Shown here: positions 36,346 to 43,604 of the stretch, one piece after another | Position numbering within the stretch: the stretch's first letter is position 1 | How the letters are laid out: the number at the start of each line of letters is the position of its first letter | DNA from: an uncultured Shimia sp. | GTDB lineage: Bacteria > Pseudomonadota > Alphaproteobacteria > Rhodobacterales > Rhodobacteraceae | Direction: 5' to 3' | NCBI RefSeq assembly: GCF_947498095.1 | Contig: NZ_CANMJE010000003.1 | Coordinates: forward strand, 1 to 64,000 | DNA: 64,000 nt | Position numbers and translations under genes: made by a program | The notes under the pieces: model-generated | The model's input: only the letters and a program-made list of their open reading frames with translations | Databases searched by the model: none | What the model was told of the DNA's origin: nothing

Positions 36346-36636
36346 TTACGCGCCCCAGATGGCGGTCACGATGGTCGGCGCAGCAGCGATGCCTGCAATG
36401 GCAACCAGCACCCAGAGGGCTTGGCGGAAATCCAGAATGCCAAAGAGCCAGGAGAGGAACACACCAATCAGGGCCAAGGTGCCGATAACAATGCCCAGGG
36501 GACCGGTGATCGTGTCGACGATGCCTTGCAGCAGGTTCTGGACCGGGGAGAGGTCGATACTTTGCGCGAGCGCGGGATTGGCAATCATCAAACTGGCCAA
36601 AGCCAGCGAAAGGATCATGCGAATTTGTGTGTGCAT
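36346..36636 (-). CDS. virB2: VirB2 major pilin
   Basis: A 96-residue prepilin: a signal peptide ending ALAQ (about residue 25), then two hydrophobic helices separated by a short loop (LFGILDFRQ). This is the classical VirB2 layout. The processed pilin makes the T-pilus. The start touches the virB1 stop. Confidence 0.9.
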   Translation of the reverse strand: MHTQIRMILSLALASLMIANPALAQSIDLSPVQNLLQGIVDTITGPLGIVIGTLALIGVFLSWLFGILDFRQALWVLVAIAGIAAAPTIVTAIWGA

Positions 36637-37352
36637 TAGGAGGCTCCAGTCAGTCGATCACGCACGGCCATGACGCGGCGCACGTGATTTTGGGTTTCTC
36701 GGTAGGGAGGAATGCCGCCATAGCGCGCGACCGCATCAGGCCCCGCGTTATAGGCAGCGAGCGCGAGTTCGGGCGTGCCAAACTGCGCCAACATCATCAA
36801 AAGGTAGCGGGCAGAGCCGTCGAGGTTGGCTTGCCAGTCATGCGGATCAACACCAAGTTGCGCGGCCGTCGCTGGCATCAACTGTCCAAGGCCAATCGCG
36901 CCTACGGGACTGCGCGCATTTGGGCGATAGGCACTTTCGATTTCGATATTGGCCTGGAACAGCGTCTGCCATTCCGTCACCGAGAGACCGGCGCGACGCA
37001 ACGCCGGATGCCCACCATAACGGTGAGCGGTGCTTTCAAGGGCTGCGAGGATTTCGGGGCGGGGAACAGCGCGGGCGGGTGCATGAGGCGGAGCTTCAGG
37101 CGCAGGCGCTGCGAACACGATCAAATCTGGTGGGTTTGCGCCAATCCCGTTGACGTAGCTCTGCGCGAAACCTGATTGCGGTGCTTTGGTCTCGAGCTGG
37201 CCATCGGCCCGCATGGAAAGCACGAAGCCTTCAGAATAGGCGGGGACAGCAAGAAATGCCGCGAGAACGGAAAGTAGCTTAGCCCGCGTCGTCCAATTTG
37301 TGAGAGGCGATCTTGCCTTCGAGCATCGGGATCGAGACGATCGAAACTCCAA
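36636..37352 (-). CDS. virB1: VirB1 lytic transglycosylase
   Basis: A peptidoglycan-cutting enzyme with SLT core [34 protein letters not shown] and [19 protein letters not shown]. The catalytic Glu is in IEIESAY. A hydrophobic signal ([17 protein letters not shown]) lies before a Pro/Ala-rich linker. The start is uncertain: no ATG lies near, and TTG 37352 gives a basic n-region. The gene overlaps the small gene upstream. Confidence 0.85.
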   Translation of the reverse strand: MEFRSSRSRCSKARSPLTNWTTRAKLLSVLAAFLAVPAYSEGFVLSMRADGQLETKAPQSGFAQSYVNGIGANPPDLIVFAAPAPEAPPHAPARAVPRPEILAALESTAHRYGGHPALRRAGLSVTEWQTLFQANIEIESAYRPNARSPVGAIGLGQLMPATAAQLGVDPHDWQANLDGSARYLLMMLAQFGTPELALAAYNAGPDAVARYGGIPPYRETQNHVRRVMAVRDRLTGAS

Positions 37353-37605
37353 GTCCTGCAAGGAAGCTGGATAAGCCGTTGATTGTCCTGAACTCTCGAG
37401 CGGCCATGTTGTTGCGCGCAGTGACGAGCAGGCGACGCGTCTCGCCATCAGGCGAGACGCAATGCACGGTCCAAACTCCGGACCACTGAGCACCTGTACG
37501 TTTGGGCGTAACCCGGCACACAACATCCGCCGAATGACCCTCGGCAAGCAGCGTGCGCAGCCCGTCTTCACTGACAACATTGGGGGCGTCTTGCATCAAA
37601 TTCAT
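37279..37605 (-). CDS. Conserved hypothetical protein heading the virB operon
   Basis: A 108-residue protein from ATG 37605 (AAGG lies 9 nt before it; an ATG at 37632 is also possible). It has a beta-rich middle part ([24 protein letters not shown]) and a C-terminal hydrophobic helix ([21 protein letters not shown]) that might bind a membrane. It is the first gene of the secretion operon and overlaps virB1. No family is recognised. It could be a regulator of transfer, but there is no DNA-binding motif. Confidence 0.65.
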   Translation of the reverse strand: MNLMQDAPNVVSEDGLRTLLAEGHSADVVCRVTPKRTGAQWSGVWTVHCVSPDGETRRLLVTARNNMAAREFRTINGLSSFLAGLGVSIVSIPMLEGKIASHKLDDAG

Positions 37606-37664
37606 AGGATCGAGCCTTGCAGAATTGTGCATTAGCCCGGCAGTCCCTCATGGACTACCGAACC

Positions 37665-37695
37665 GATACAATATTATAACCTTGCAATCAATAGG
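37665..37695 (-). promoter_or_regulatory. AT-rich box before the virB operon, similar to the mob region
   Basis: CAATATTATAACCTTG (about 37670-37685), followed by CAATCAATAGGTG, closely resembles CAATATTATAATATTG followed by AATCAATTGTG before mobC. On the leftward strand it contains TATAAT, so it may be the -10 region of the virB operon. No good -35 is seen, which suggests an activator. Shared control of mob and virB genes is inference. Confidence 0.5.
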
Positions 37696-37768
37696 TGCGT
37701 TTTGAGTTATTACACCTTTCATGCGTTGAAACGAATTTACTGCAACGGAGTGGCTGAGCCAAGATAAT

Positions 37769-38056
37769 ATGGTGCTTTTGAAACAAACATGGGCGATTAT
37801 GATCGTTCTGAGCTGGAGTTCTGCGGCGATCGCGGGCAGTTGTCTGCCGCCTGCTCCGCCCTGGATGCCGACCAATGCCGATGACGTATGGGCCTATGCG
37901 GACCTGTTGATGCGTGATGCGGAGACGTATTTTACCGAAGTTGAGCGGTACTTCCGTTGCCAGGACCTGGAGCGTCGTGAGATCTTCGAGCAAGCGCGCG
38001 TCGCCAGCGAAGACTACGCGCGCGTTTTGGAGCTTCTGGACGACGTGAGGAAATGA
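37769..38056 (+). CDS. Small exported hypothetical protein
   Basis: A 95-residue protein with signal peptide ending SAAIAG (about residue 22) and a short helical mature part rich in Glu, Arg and aromatic residues, with two Cys (SCLPPAPPWMP and FRCQD) that may pair. It is divergent from the virB operon. I have the impression that such proteins recur in conjugative elements of this family; the function is unknown. A hairpin (38044-38070) overlaps the stop codon. Confidence 0.6.
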   Translation: MVLLKQTWAIMIVLSWSSAAIAGSCLPPAPPWMPTNADDVWAYADLLMRDAETYFTEVERYFRCQDLERREIFEQARVASEDYARVLELLDDVRK

Positions 38057-38070
38057 CACCTGTCCTCACG
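38044..38070 (+). terminator. Hairpin overlapping the stop of the small exported gene
   Basis: CGTGAGGA (38044-38051) pairs with TCCTCACG (38063-38070). No T run follows, so it may act as an RNA-stabilising or Rho-assisted end. A 16-codon frame just after it (38080-38130) may be the torn start of a backbone gene at the edge of the metal cargo. Confidence 0.4.
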
Positions 38071-38166
38071 TAGAGAAAGATGCCTTTCAACAAAGCGGCG
38101 GCGAAGGTCGCCAACGCGCTGACGAAGTAAAATTGCGCTGCGACTGAACCAACGTCGACTTTCCAA

Positions 38167-38556
38167 CTAGCGGGCTTTTAAAGCATCCAACATCGGACAG
38201 TCGCTTTGTCCCTTTGCGCAGTTCGCGACCAGCTCGACCAGAGCCTTCTCAAGTTTCCGAAGCTCCGCCAGTTTCGCCTGAACGTCCGAGAGATGCTTGC
38301 TTCCAAGTCGCTCGACCGTCTCACATGCATCGGACGGTGCATCGGCGAGATTGCGAAGCGCAACTGCGTCTTGGATGGAGAACCCAAGATTACGGCACCG
38401 TTTGATGAAGCGAAGCTCCGAAATCTCTGTGTCCGAATAAGCTCGTCGACCAGAAGCAGTGCGGACTGCCTTTGATATTATCCCCTCACGCTCATAGTAG
38501 CGGATCGTCTCTATTGAAACGCCACTAAGGCGGGATGCCTCACCAATCGCAATCAT
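38167..38556 (-). CDS. merR: MerR-type metal-responsive regulator (mercury-like)
   Basis: A 129-residue MerR-family regulator with the N-terminal winged HTH (IGEASRLSGVSIETIRYYEREGII) and a dimer helix. The three metal-ligand cysteines of MerR have counterparts: one in SDACETV and two in NCAKGQSDCPML. It should bend its promoter and activate merT transcription upon Hg(II) binding. It is divergent from merT with the operator between. Without merA nearby, another thiophilic metal is possible. Confidence 0.85.
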   Translation of the reverse strand: MIAIGEASRLSGVSIETIRYYEREGIISKAVRTASGRRAYSDTEISELRFIKRCRNLGFSIQDAVALRNLADAPSDACETVERLGSKHLSDVQAKLAELRKLEKALVELVANCAKGQSDCPMLDALKAR

Positions 38557-38571
38557 GTGATCAAACTCCGC

Positions 38572-38602
38572 TTGCTTCTGTAGTTACTACAGGATGCATA
38601 AG
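38572..38602 (+). promoter_or_regulatory. MerR operator and promoter of the merT operon
   Basis: CTGTAGT-T-ACTACAG (38578-38592) is a perfect 7-bp dyad between TTGCTT (-35-like, 38572-38577) and CATAAG (-10-like, 38597-38602), a 19-bp spacer. This over-long spacer with a central dyad is the signature of promoters activated by MerR proteins. Confidence 0.75.
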
Positions 38603-38609
38603 ATCAGCC

Positions 38610-38993
38610 ATGATGTCGAATCCTGAATCTCTTCAAGATGAAACCAACGGGCCAAACCGACTGCTGATCGGCGGCGCTGGTCTGTTGGCTTTGCTAAGCG
38701 CATCCTGCTGCGTGTTGCCGATTGGCCTTTCAATCATAGGACTGGGTGGCACGTGGCTGGTTTTGCTTGGGCCATTTGTCGAGTATCGCACCGAGATATT
38801 GGTTGTCGTGGGACTTGTACTTGCTTGGGGATGGTTCCGCCTTTGGCGGCGTTGGGTATGCGCAAAACGCAGGCGCTCAACTGTCGTTATGCTTGGCTTC
38901 ACGACGCTGGCTTTCGCTCTCGCTGCCAGTTCACCTCTCTGGGAAGAAGACGCGGCGAGGACGATGTTTGCCTTGTTTAGGCAGTATCGATGA
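38610..38993 (+). CDS. merT: MerT-like mercuric ion transporter
   Basis: A 127-residue protein with three membrane helices. The vicinal Cys33-Cys34 in SASCCVLPIG is the ion-binding pair of MerT helix 1. MerT takes Hg(II) through the inner membrane and passes it to mercuric reductase. The start at ATG 38610 has AGATCAG before it; a second ATG follows directly. The usual second cysteine pair on the cytoplasmic loop is reduced to one Cys (RRWVCAKRRR). It overlaps the next gene by 4 nt. No merA or merP is in the window. Confidence 0.78.
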   Translation: MMSNPESLQDETNGPNRLLIGGAGLLALLSASCCVLPIGLSIIGLGGTWLVLLGPFVEYRTEILVVVGLVLAWGWFRLWRRWVCAKRRRSTVVMLGFTTLAFALAASSPLWEEDAARTMFALFRQYR

Positions 38994-39199
38994 GGGGCTG
39001 GTTGCTTCCACTGAGCCTGGGCGGTTCGGGATTGGCCGCAGTTTGCTGCCTGACCCCTTTTCTACCTTGGCTGTTTTCGCTTTTTGGGATCAGCGGAGCA
39101 CTCGGTTACGTCTATAGAGACGACGTGCTGCTGCCAATCCTTGCTGGATTTCTACTACTCACAGGATACGCGCTATGGCGACGCAAACGAGCGAAGTGA
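38990..39199 (+). CDS. merF: MerF-like small transporter
   Basis: A 69-residue protein with two membrane helices. Cys19-Cys20 in AVCCLTPFLP fits the first vicinal pair of MerF. The second C-terminal Cys pair of classical MerF is missing, since the protein ends ALWRRKRAK. The next gene starts inside its 3' end (25-nt overlap) and its product has Cys-Cys motifs that might replace the lost pair; this is inference. Confidence 0.75.
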   Translation: MRGWLLPLSLGGSGLAAVCCLTPFLPWLFSLFGISGALGYVYRDDVLLPILAGFLLLTGYALWRRKRAK

Positions 39200-39399
39200 A
39201 CCTTCAATCCACACTTACATGCCCCGAATGCGGGCACGTTGCCGAAGAGACGATGCCAACCGATGCATGTCAGTGGTTCTACGAATGTAAGTCCTGCCAC
39301 ACGGTTCTAAAACCGCTCGAAGGGGACTGCTGCGTGTACTGCTCCTACGGCACGGTCAAATGTCCTCCAATCCAAGAGGGAGGCTCGTGCTGCGGGTGA
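39175..39399 (+). CDS. GDCCxC-type zinc-ribbon protein (Cys form of a selenoprotein family)
   Basis: A 74-residue cytoplasmic protein. CPECG and CKSCH form a likely zinc ribbon, then GDCCVYCSYGTVKCPP carries the family motif, and the end is GGSCCG. Some relatives have selenocysteine in the motif; this one has Cys. Such proteins accompany mercury genes, and a role as Hg(II)-binding or thiol-exchange partner for MerT/MerF is likely but unproven. Confidence 0.8.
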   Translation: MATQTSEVNLQSTLTCPECGHVAEETMPTDACQWFYECKSCHTVLKPLEGDCCVYCSYGTVKCPPIQEGGSCCG

Positions 39400-39816
39400 T
39401 CAGTGCTCGTTTTCGCAATGCTCATGGTCAGCAAGTGACGCCAGAACGTAGCAGTCCTCGGACACACCAAGTCCATCACATCCCTTGGATATGCGGGTCA
39501 GTTCCTTTTCCAGCAACTTCAACCGTTTGATCTTCTCACGCACGTCTGAAAGCTGCGAAACGGCTATGTCTGTCGCGGTTTCGCACGATCTGTCCGGGTG
39601 GTCTTGCAACTCGATCAGGGACAAGATTGCCTCAATCGAAAAGCCCAGATCGCGTGCATGGCGGATGAAACTGAGCCGTTCCAATCCGGCTTTGTCATAG
39701 CGTCTTTGATTGCCGCTCGTGCGCTCGGCCTCCGCTAAAAGGCCCATTTCCTCGTAATAGCGGATGGTCGGCACCTTAACTTTTGTGCGTCTTGAAAGCT
39801 CGCCGATAGAAAACAT
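39400..39816 (-). CDS. MerR-family regulator, zinc/cadmium-type
   Basis: A 138-residue regulator from ATG 39816. HTH: FSIGELSRRTKVKVPTIRYYEEMGLL. Metal ligands are likely Cys in DRSCETA and in SKGCDGLGVSEDC, with a His/Cys/Glu-rich tail DHEHCENEH like ZntR or CadR proteins. It is divergent from a transglutaminase-like gene and a CDF transporter, which fits control of zinc or cadmium export. Its stop abuts the GDCCxC gene stop, so the two are convergent with no gap. Confidence 0.8.
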   Translation of the reverse strand: MFSIGELSRRTKVKVPTIRYYEEMGLLAEAERTSGNQRRYDKAGLERLSFIRHARDLGFSIEAILSLIELQDHPDRSCETATDIAVSQLSDVREKIKRLKLLEKELTRISKGCDGLGVSEDCYVLASLADHEHCENEH

Positions 39817-39827
39817 GAAGAAACCTC

Positions 39828-39858
39828 TTGAACCTCTAGTCACTAGAGATTGTAGATA
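39828..39858 (+). promoter_or_regulatory. MerR-type operator before the transglutaminase/CDF operon
   Basis: CTCTAGT-C-ACTAGAG (39834-39848) is a perfect dyad between TTGAAC (39828-39833) and TAGATA (39853-39858), with a 19-bp spacer. It is almost the same as the merT operator, differing at symmetric positions, so the two regulators may cross-bind. Confidence 0.78.
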
Positions 39859-39886
39859 GAGTGGGACACAGCTGCAAGAGGCCACG

Positions 39887-40657
39887 ATGACTGATCAATA
39901 CCTGTCCCCAACACTCCTTCTGGATTTCGAGGCTGGCCCCATTATGCGCCTTGTTGCTGATCGTGGCTGGATGACCCTATCAAACGCCGACCGTATCGGT
40001 GCCGCCTATGACTTTGTCCGCAACGAAATCCGGTTCGGTTACAACTCCGATGATGCGCTGCCTGCGTCCAGGGTGCTGTCTGATGGCTATGGGCAGTGCA
40101 ACACGAAAGGCACCTTGCTGATGGCGCTTCTGCGCGCCCTTGAAGTGCCGTGCCGCTTTCATGGCTTTACCATCGACAAGCGGTTACAGCGCGGGGTCGT
40201 GCCAGAGCTGGTTTATCCGCTTGCGCCTGCCAACATCATCCATTCATGGGTCGAAATCTATCACGGCGGGGCGTGGCTGAACTTGGAGGGTTTCATCCTG
40301 GATGCACCCGTCCTGGCGGCCCTGCAAAATACCTTTCCAGAGCGTAAATCGCTCTGCGCCTATGGTGCGGGCACGGATTGCCTTCAGAACCCAAACGTCG
40401 AATGGCGCGGGGTCAGCACCTACATACAAAAGACCGGAATCAATCACGACTTCGGCACCTTCGATGACCCCGATGCCTTTTATGCAACCCACCGTCAGCT
40501 GACCGGCGTGAAGGGGCTTCTCTATCGTGTCATCATTCGCCATTGGATGAACCACCGCGTCAGGAGGATGCGCAAAGGCCACGTGCCGGATATTCCCGGC
40601 GGCGAAGCAGCCCTTGTTCCAGATCAATCAATCCCTGAAACGCAGGAGGCAACCTAA
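39887..40657 (+). CDS. Transglutaminase-like cysteine peptidase family protein
   Basis: A 256-residue cytoplasmic protein with the transglutaminase-like triad: Cys in DGYGQCNTKG (about residue 68), His in IIHSWVEI (about 120) and the following Asp/Asn in LNLEGFILD. Family members cleave or cross-link peptides. It opens the operon controlled by the MerR-type operator, and its stop overlaps the CDF start by 1 nt. What it does in metal handling is unknown; it may act on a metal-stressed protein or thiol peptide. Confidence 0.78.
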   Translation: MTDQYLSPTLLLDFEAGPIMRLVADRGWMTLSNADRIGAAYDFVRNEIRFGYNSDDALPASRVLSDGYGQCNTKGTLLMALLRALEVPCRFHGFTIDKRLQRGVVPELVYPLAPANIIHSWVEIYHGGAWLNLEGFILDAPVLAALQNTFPERKSLCAYGAGTDCLQNPNVEWRGVSTYIQKTGINHDFGTFDDPDAFYATHRQLTGVKGLLYRVIIRHWMNHRVRRMRKGHVPDIPGGEAALVPDQSIPETQEAT

Positions 40658-41292
40658 TGCCTGGATGCTGTGGACACGATGCCAAATTCGAAGGCGTCTC
40701 GGACGACTATAAACGGCGGCTTTGGATCGTCATTGCCCTGAACGCAACTATGTTCGTGGTCGAGATGGCTGCGGGTCATCTGGCCAACTCGCAAGCCCTG
40801 CAAGCGGATGCCCTCGACTTCGCAGGCGACGCCCTGACCTACGGCATTTCGCTGGCGGTCATCGGGGCTTCAATCAGAGCGCGCACGAACGCCGCCTTGT
40901 TCAAGGGGATCAGCCTTCTGTTGATGGGGTTGTGGGTCTTCGGCTCTACCGTCTACCGCGTCTTCTACGTTGGTGTCCCAACCGCCGAGATCATGGGTGC
41001 AGTGGGCTTTCTTGCCCTGCTCACCAATCTGGCGAGTGTTCTCTTGCTTGTCAGATACAAAGACGGCGACGCCAACGTTCGGTCAGTTTGGCTGTGCTCG
41101 CGCAACGACGCTATTGGAAATGTCGCGGTCATGTTTGCTGCGTTAGGCGTCTGGGGCACGGCAAGTGGCTGGCCGGACTTGATCGTCGCAACCGTCATGG
41201 CGGGACTGTTTCTGTCCTCGGCCTATCAGATCGTGCGCCAGGCTCTCGCGGAGCGCCGCCAGATGATCGAGCACGGGCATGTAGAAACATGA
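40657..41292 (+). CDS. Cation diffusion facilitator (CDF) transporter, short
   Basis: A 211-residue membrane protein with about six helices. The ALQADALDFAGDAL segment matches the CDF metal site, HxxxD of the family being replaced by Asp-x4-Asp (D..DFAGD). A second site is CSRNDAIGN. It begins PGCCGHD, a possible metal-capturing start. The C-terminal cytoplasmic domain of long CDF proteins is absent. It likely exports Zn(II), Cd(II) or a similar ion by proton exchange. Confidence 0.82.
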   Translation: MPGCCGHDAKFEGVSDDYKRRLWIVIALNATMFVVEMAAGHLANSQALQADALDFAGDALTYGISLAVIGASIRARTNAALFKGISLLLMGLWVFGSTVYRVFYVGVPTAEIMGAVGFLALLTNLASVLLLVRYKDGDANVRSVWLCSRNDAIGNVAVMFAALGVWGTASGWPDLIVATVMAGLFLSSAYQIVRQALAERRQMIEHGHVET

Positions 41293-41840
41293 TGCAGACA
41301 GCTATCATCTATCTCGGCTTCGGGGTTGCAGCAGCGACGCTCATAGCAATCCTATGGTCGATTGTTTTTCCCAAGCGCCGCATATGGCCGCCGAAACAGT
41401 ATACCGCCCTTACGCCAGTGTTCGTCTGGGTGCCGACTTTCACGCTGTTCGGCATCCTCATTGTCTTGGGGATACTGGGCTGGGGCAACGTCGCCATTCC
41501 GAGTTGGCTGCGCTTCGGGGTCGGACTTCCACTAATAGTGATCGGCAATATCATTGTTTGGCTGGAGGTCTCACACTTCGGAGTGCCCCAGACGGGTGGT
41601 GCCAAGGGCACGCTGCGCACCGAAGGCATGTATCGGTATTCTCGAAATCCGCAATATGTGGCCGATATTGCTATCGTCGGCGGGTGGATGATCTTGTCAG
41701 CTGCGCCCTGGGTGTTCGCGGTTGGCGCTCCGGTAATTGCGATATTGGTGGTCACCCCATTTGCTGAAGAGCGTTGGCTAAAGGATCAGTACGGCACTGC
41801 GTTTGAGGATTATGCTAAACGGGTCAGACGGTTTTTCTGA
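41289..41840 (+). CDS. ICMT-like integral membrane methyltransferase
   Basis: A 183-residue protein with five likely membrane helices. The C-terminal RTEGMYRYSRNPQYVADI...EERWLKDQYG..FEDYAKRVRRF is the signature of the isoprenylcysteine carboxyl methyltransferase-like (PEMT/NnrU-like) family, which binds SAM. It overlaps the CDF gene by 4 nt. The substrate is unknown; relatives are frequent in metal-resistance operons. Confidence 0.8.
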   Translation: MMQTAIIYLGFGVAAATLIAILWSIVFPKRRIWPPKQYTALTPVFVWVPTFTLFGILIVLGILGWGNVAIPSWLRFGVGLPLIVIGNIIVWLEVSHFGVPQTGGAKGTLRTEGMYRYSRNPQYVADIAIVGGWMILSAAPWVFAVGAPVIAILVVTPFAEERWLKDQYGTAFEDYAKRVRRFF

Positions 41841-41982
41841 ACAGTTGAATGAGCGACAAAACCGACCTTCGCTATTTTACGCCAACCTGCCGTCCAAAGT
41901 TGCTCAATCTTATGGTGACAGTCTCGGGCAAAATACCCGTTGGCTGTGCAAGCTCCAATCACTGCGTCTTGGTTGGATCGCA

Positions 41983-42510
41983 TCAGTGATGCGGATCTTC
42001 ACCTGAGGCCATCTGTATGTGGTGCGCCTGATGGTGCGCACCGATGGTCATAACGCCGAAGAACCCGAGACCAAGGACGCGGGCAAGCTCCTGTTCGGTT
42101 TGAACCTCGATGTGCATGGTCACTCCCCCCGTGGAGGGTTGAGCAGTCACTGTCCATCCGGTTGCCGTTTCCAACATCGGTGAATGTGCCGTCGCCATGC
42201 GTGCGACGGCATCGGCCACAATCCCTTCGCCGGTGACGCGAAACTCGACTATCCTGCCTTCGGTCTGAGTGTTCACGGTCGCTTGGGTCGTGACCAACTC
42301 CATATCCACGAGGTGATCGCGCAGCGCCTGAATATTGACCTTGGTCCAGTCGGTACCGGGGTCGTCTGACAGGATTTGTACGATTTCCGAAATTGCGGCG
42401 AAGGCGGACTGCCCTGTTTCCAAAGGGCCGTCCGAGCCCTGATGGGCATGTTGGGCGGCGGCTGGAAGGGCTATGAGCGCCACGATGGCGCAAAGTGTCG
42501 TTCTGATCAT
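41983..42510 (-). CDS. Exported His-rich hypothetical protein
   Basis: A 175-residue periplasmic protein with signal peptide ending AAAQH and a His-rich start (QHAHQGSDG) and end (GAHHQAHHIQMASGEDPHH). These clusters could bind copper. The middle is helical and has no known fold. It is divergent from the Crp/Fnr gene with 75 nt between. It probably belongs to the copper module; that link is by position. Confidence 0.65.
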   Translation of the reverse strand: MIRTTLCAIVALIALPAAAQHAHQGSDGPLETGQSAFAAISEIVQILSDDPGTDWTKVNIQALRDHLVDMELVTTQATVNTQTEGRIVEFRVTGEGIVADAVARMATAHSPMLETATGWTVTAQPSTGGVTMHIEVQTEQELARVLGLGFFGVMTIGAHHQAHHIQMASGEDPHH

Positions 42511-42572
42511 GGTATGTCCGTTCTTGCATTTGGGGTTGGTGGCTTGCTACACCCCAGACGCAGATCCGAATA

Positions 42573-42584
42573 TGATTGAAATCA
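42573..42584. promoter_or_regulatory. FNR/CRP-type box at the start of the regulator gene
   Basis: TGATTGAAATCA (TGAT-N4-ATCA) is a perfect FNR-type dyad, ending 1 nt before the ATG at 42586. A protein bound here would block translation or transcription of the Crp/Fnr gene and may also affect the divergent His-rich gene. Autoregulation is the simplest reading. Confidence 0.6.
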
Positions 42585-42585
42585 C

Positions 42586-43176
42586 ATGTTACCCACCCCG
42601 TTCGGCGCATTGGATGAAAAATCTCTGTCTCAAATGCGTTATTCCATTGGAGACCACGTGTTCCGGCAGGGCGACACCACAAAGGGCATATTCTTTGTGG
42701 CGTCAGGTGGCATCTGCCTAACTCGCGTGACGGAATCTGGAAACTCCGTAACGATCTACAACGCTCAGACTGGCGACATGTTTGCCGAAGCATCCATTTA
42801 TTCGGATCACTACCACTGCGACGCGATTTGTACTGCTCCATCCGAAGTTGTTCGGATTTCGAAGCAAGCCATCCAGAAGCAACTACGTGAAGACACGGCT
42901 TTTTCGGAAGGGATCACCAAGCGATTGGCGGTGCAGGTGCAGGATTACCGCCAGCTATTGACGCTGCACGCTTTGAAATCAGCGAACGACCGCGTATTGC
43001 TGGCGGTAGAATTGGGCAAGCTGACCGGTTCGGTCACACAATTCGCCAACCAGATCGGGTTGACCAAAGAAGCCTGCTATCGGGCCCTCAGAGATCTGTC
43101 TGATCGGGGATTGCTGACAAAAACCGGGCGCGGGCGCTATGCTCCCACGCCACGTAGCGAAGACCGCCTTCCTTAG
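42586..43176 (+). CDS. Crp/Fnr-family transcription regulator
   Basis: A 196-residue regulator. The cyclic-nucleotide-binding-like barrel covers about residues 15-125 (GDHVFRQGDTTKGIFFVASGGICL), and the C-terminal winged HTH includes TQFANQIGLTKEACYRALRDLSDRGLL. The FNR N-terminal Cys cluster is missing, so it does not sense oxygen through an iron-sulfur cluster. It converges with the copper operon, overlapping its last gene by 4 nt. It may control that operon. Confidence 0.82.
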   Translation: MLPTPFGALDEKSLSQMRYSIGDHVFRQGDTTKGIFFVASGGICLTRVTESGNSVTIYNAQTGDMFAEASIYSDHYHCDAICTAPSEVVRISKQAIQKQLREDTAFSEGITKRLAVQVQDYRQLLTLHALKSANDRVLLAVELGKLTGSVTQFANQIGLTKEACYRALRDLSDRGLLTKTGRGRYAPTPRSEDRLP

Positions 43177-43604
43177 TTGTGCGGTGGGTTGCGACCGGCT
43201 TGAATTTGCTGAACGCGGTCCGGCCAGGTTGATCTGATATAGGTCAGGATGTCCCAAATATCGTCATCGGTGAGAGCATCGCCAAAACCCGGCATACCGC
43301 TTGCGAAGCCGGTGACACCGCGCGCAGCCAATGCTTCCTCTCCACCAAGCCGAGTGTATTCGAAGAGAAGCTGGTTATCGTGGTGCCATGTGTGCCCGGT
43401 CTCATCATGGGGTGGTGCAGGCAGAACGCCGTTTTCGTCGGGCGTGCGCCAGTCGGGCTGCCCTTCGAGATTTGCGCCATGGCAGGACGCGCATTGTTCG
43501 ACGTAGAGGACCCGCCCATTGGCCAAGTCCCGGTCATCCAGTTCGTGACCGGCGATTGCGCCAGTCGCGACGCTACAAGCAGCGATGATCAGAATGCGTT
43601 TCAT
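43173..43604 (-). CDS. Exported mono-haem cytochrome c
   Basis: A 143-residue protein from ATG 43604 with signal peptide ending AIAGH and one CASCH haem site (about 44-48). The Met ligand is probably in GFASGMPGFGD. It follows the multicopper oxidase gene with a 4-nt overlap, so it may donate or accept electrons for that enzyme. It ends the leftward copper operon. Confidence 0.83.
   Translation of the reverse strand: MKRILIIAACSVATGAIAGHELDDRDLANGRVLYVEQCASCHGANLEGQPDWRTPDENGVLPAPPHDETGHTWHHDNQLLFEYTRLGGEEALAARGVTGFASGMPGFGDALTDDDIWDILTYIRSTWPDRVQQIQAGRNPPHN

Noticed and set aside
37279-38130. Possible transposon boundary of the metal cargo
   Set aside because: I found no transposase or terminal inverted repeats on either side of the cargo; the 16-codon frame at 38080 alone does not prove an insertion.
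38167-41292. Complete mercury resistance operon
   Set aside because: No mercuric reductase, MerP or lyase is present, so only a partial or different system can be claimed.
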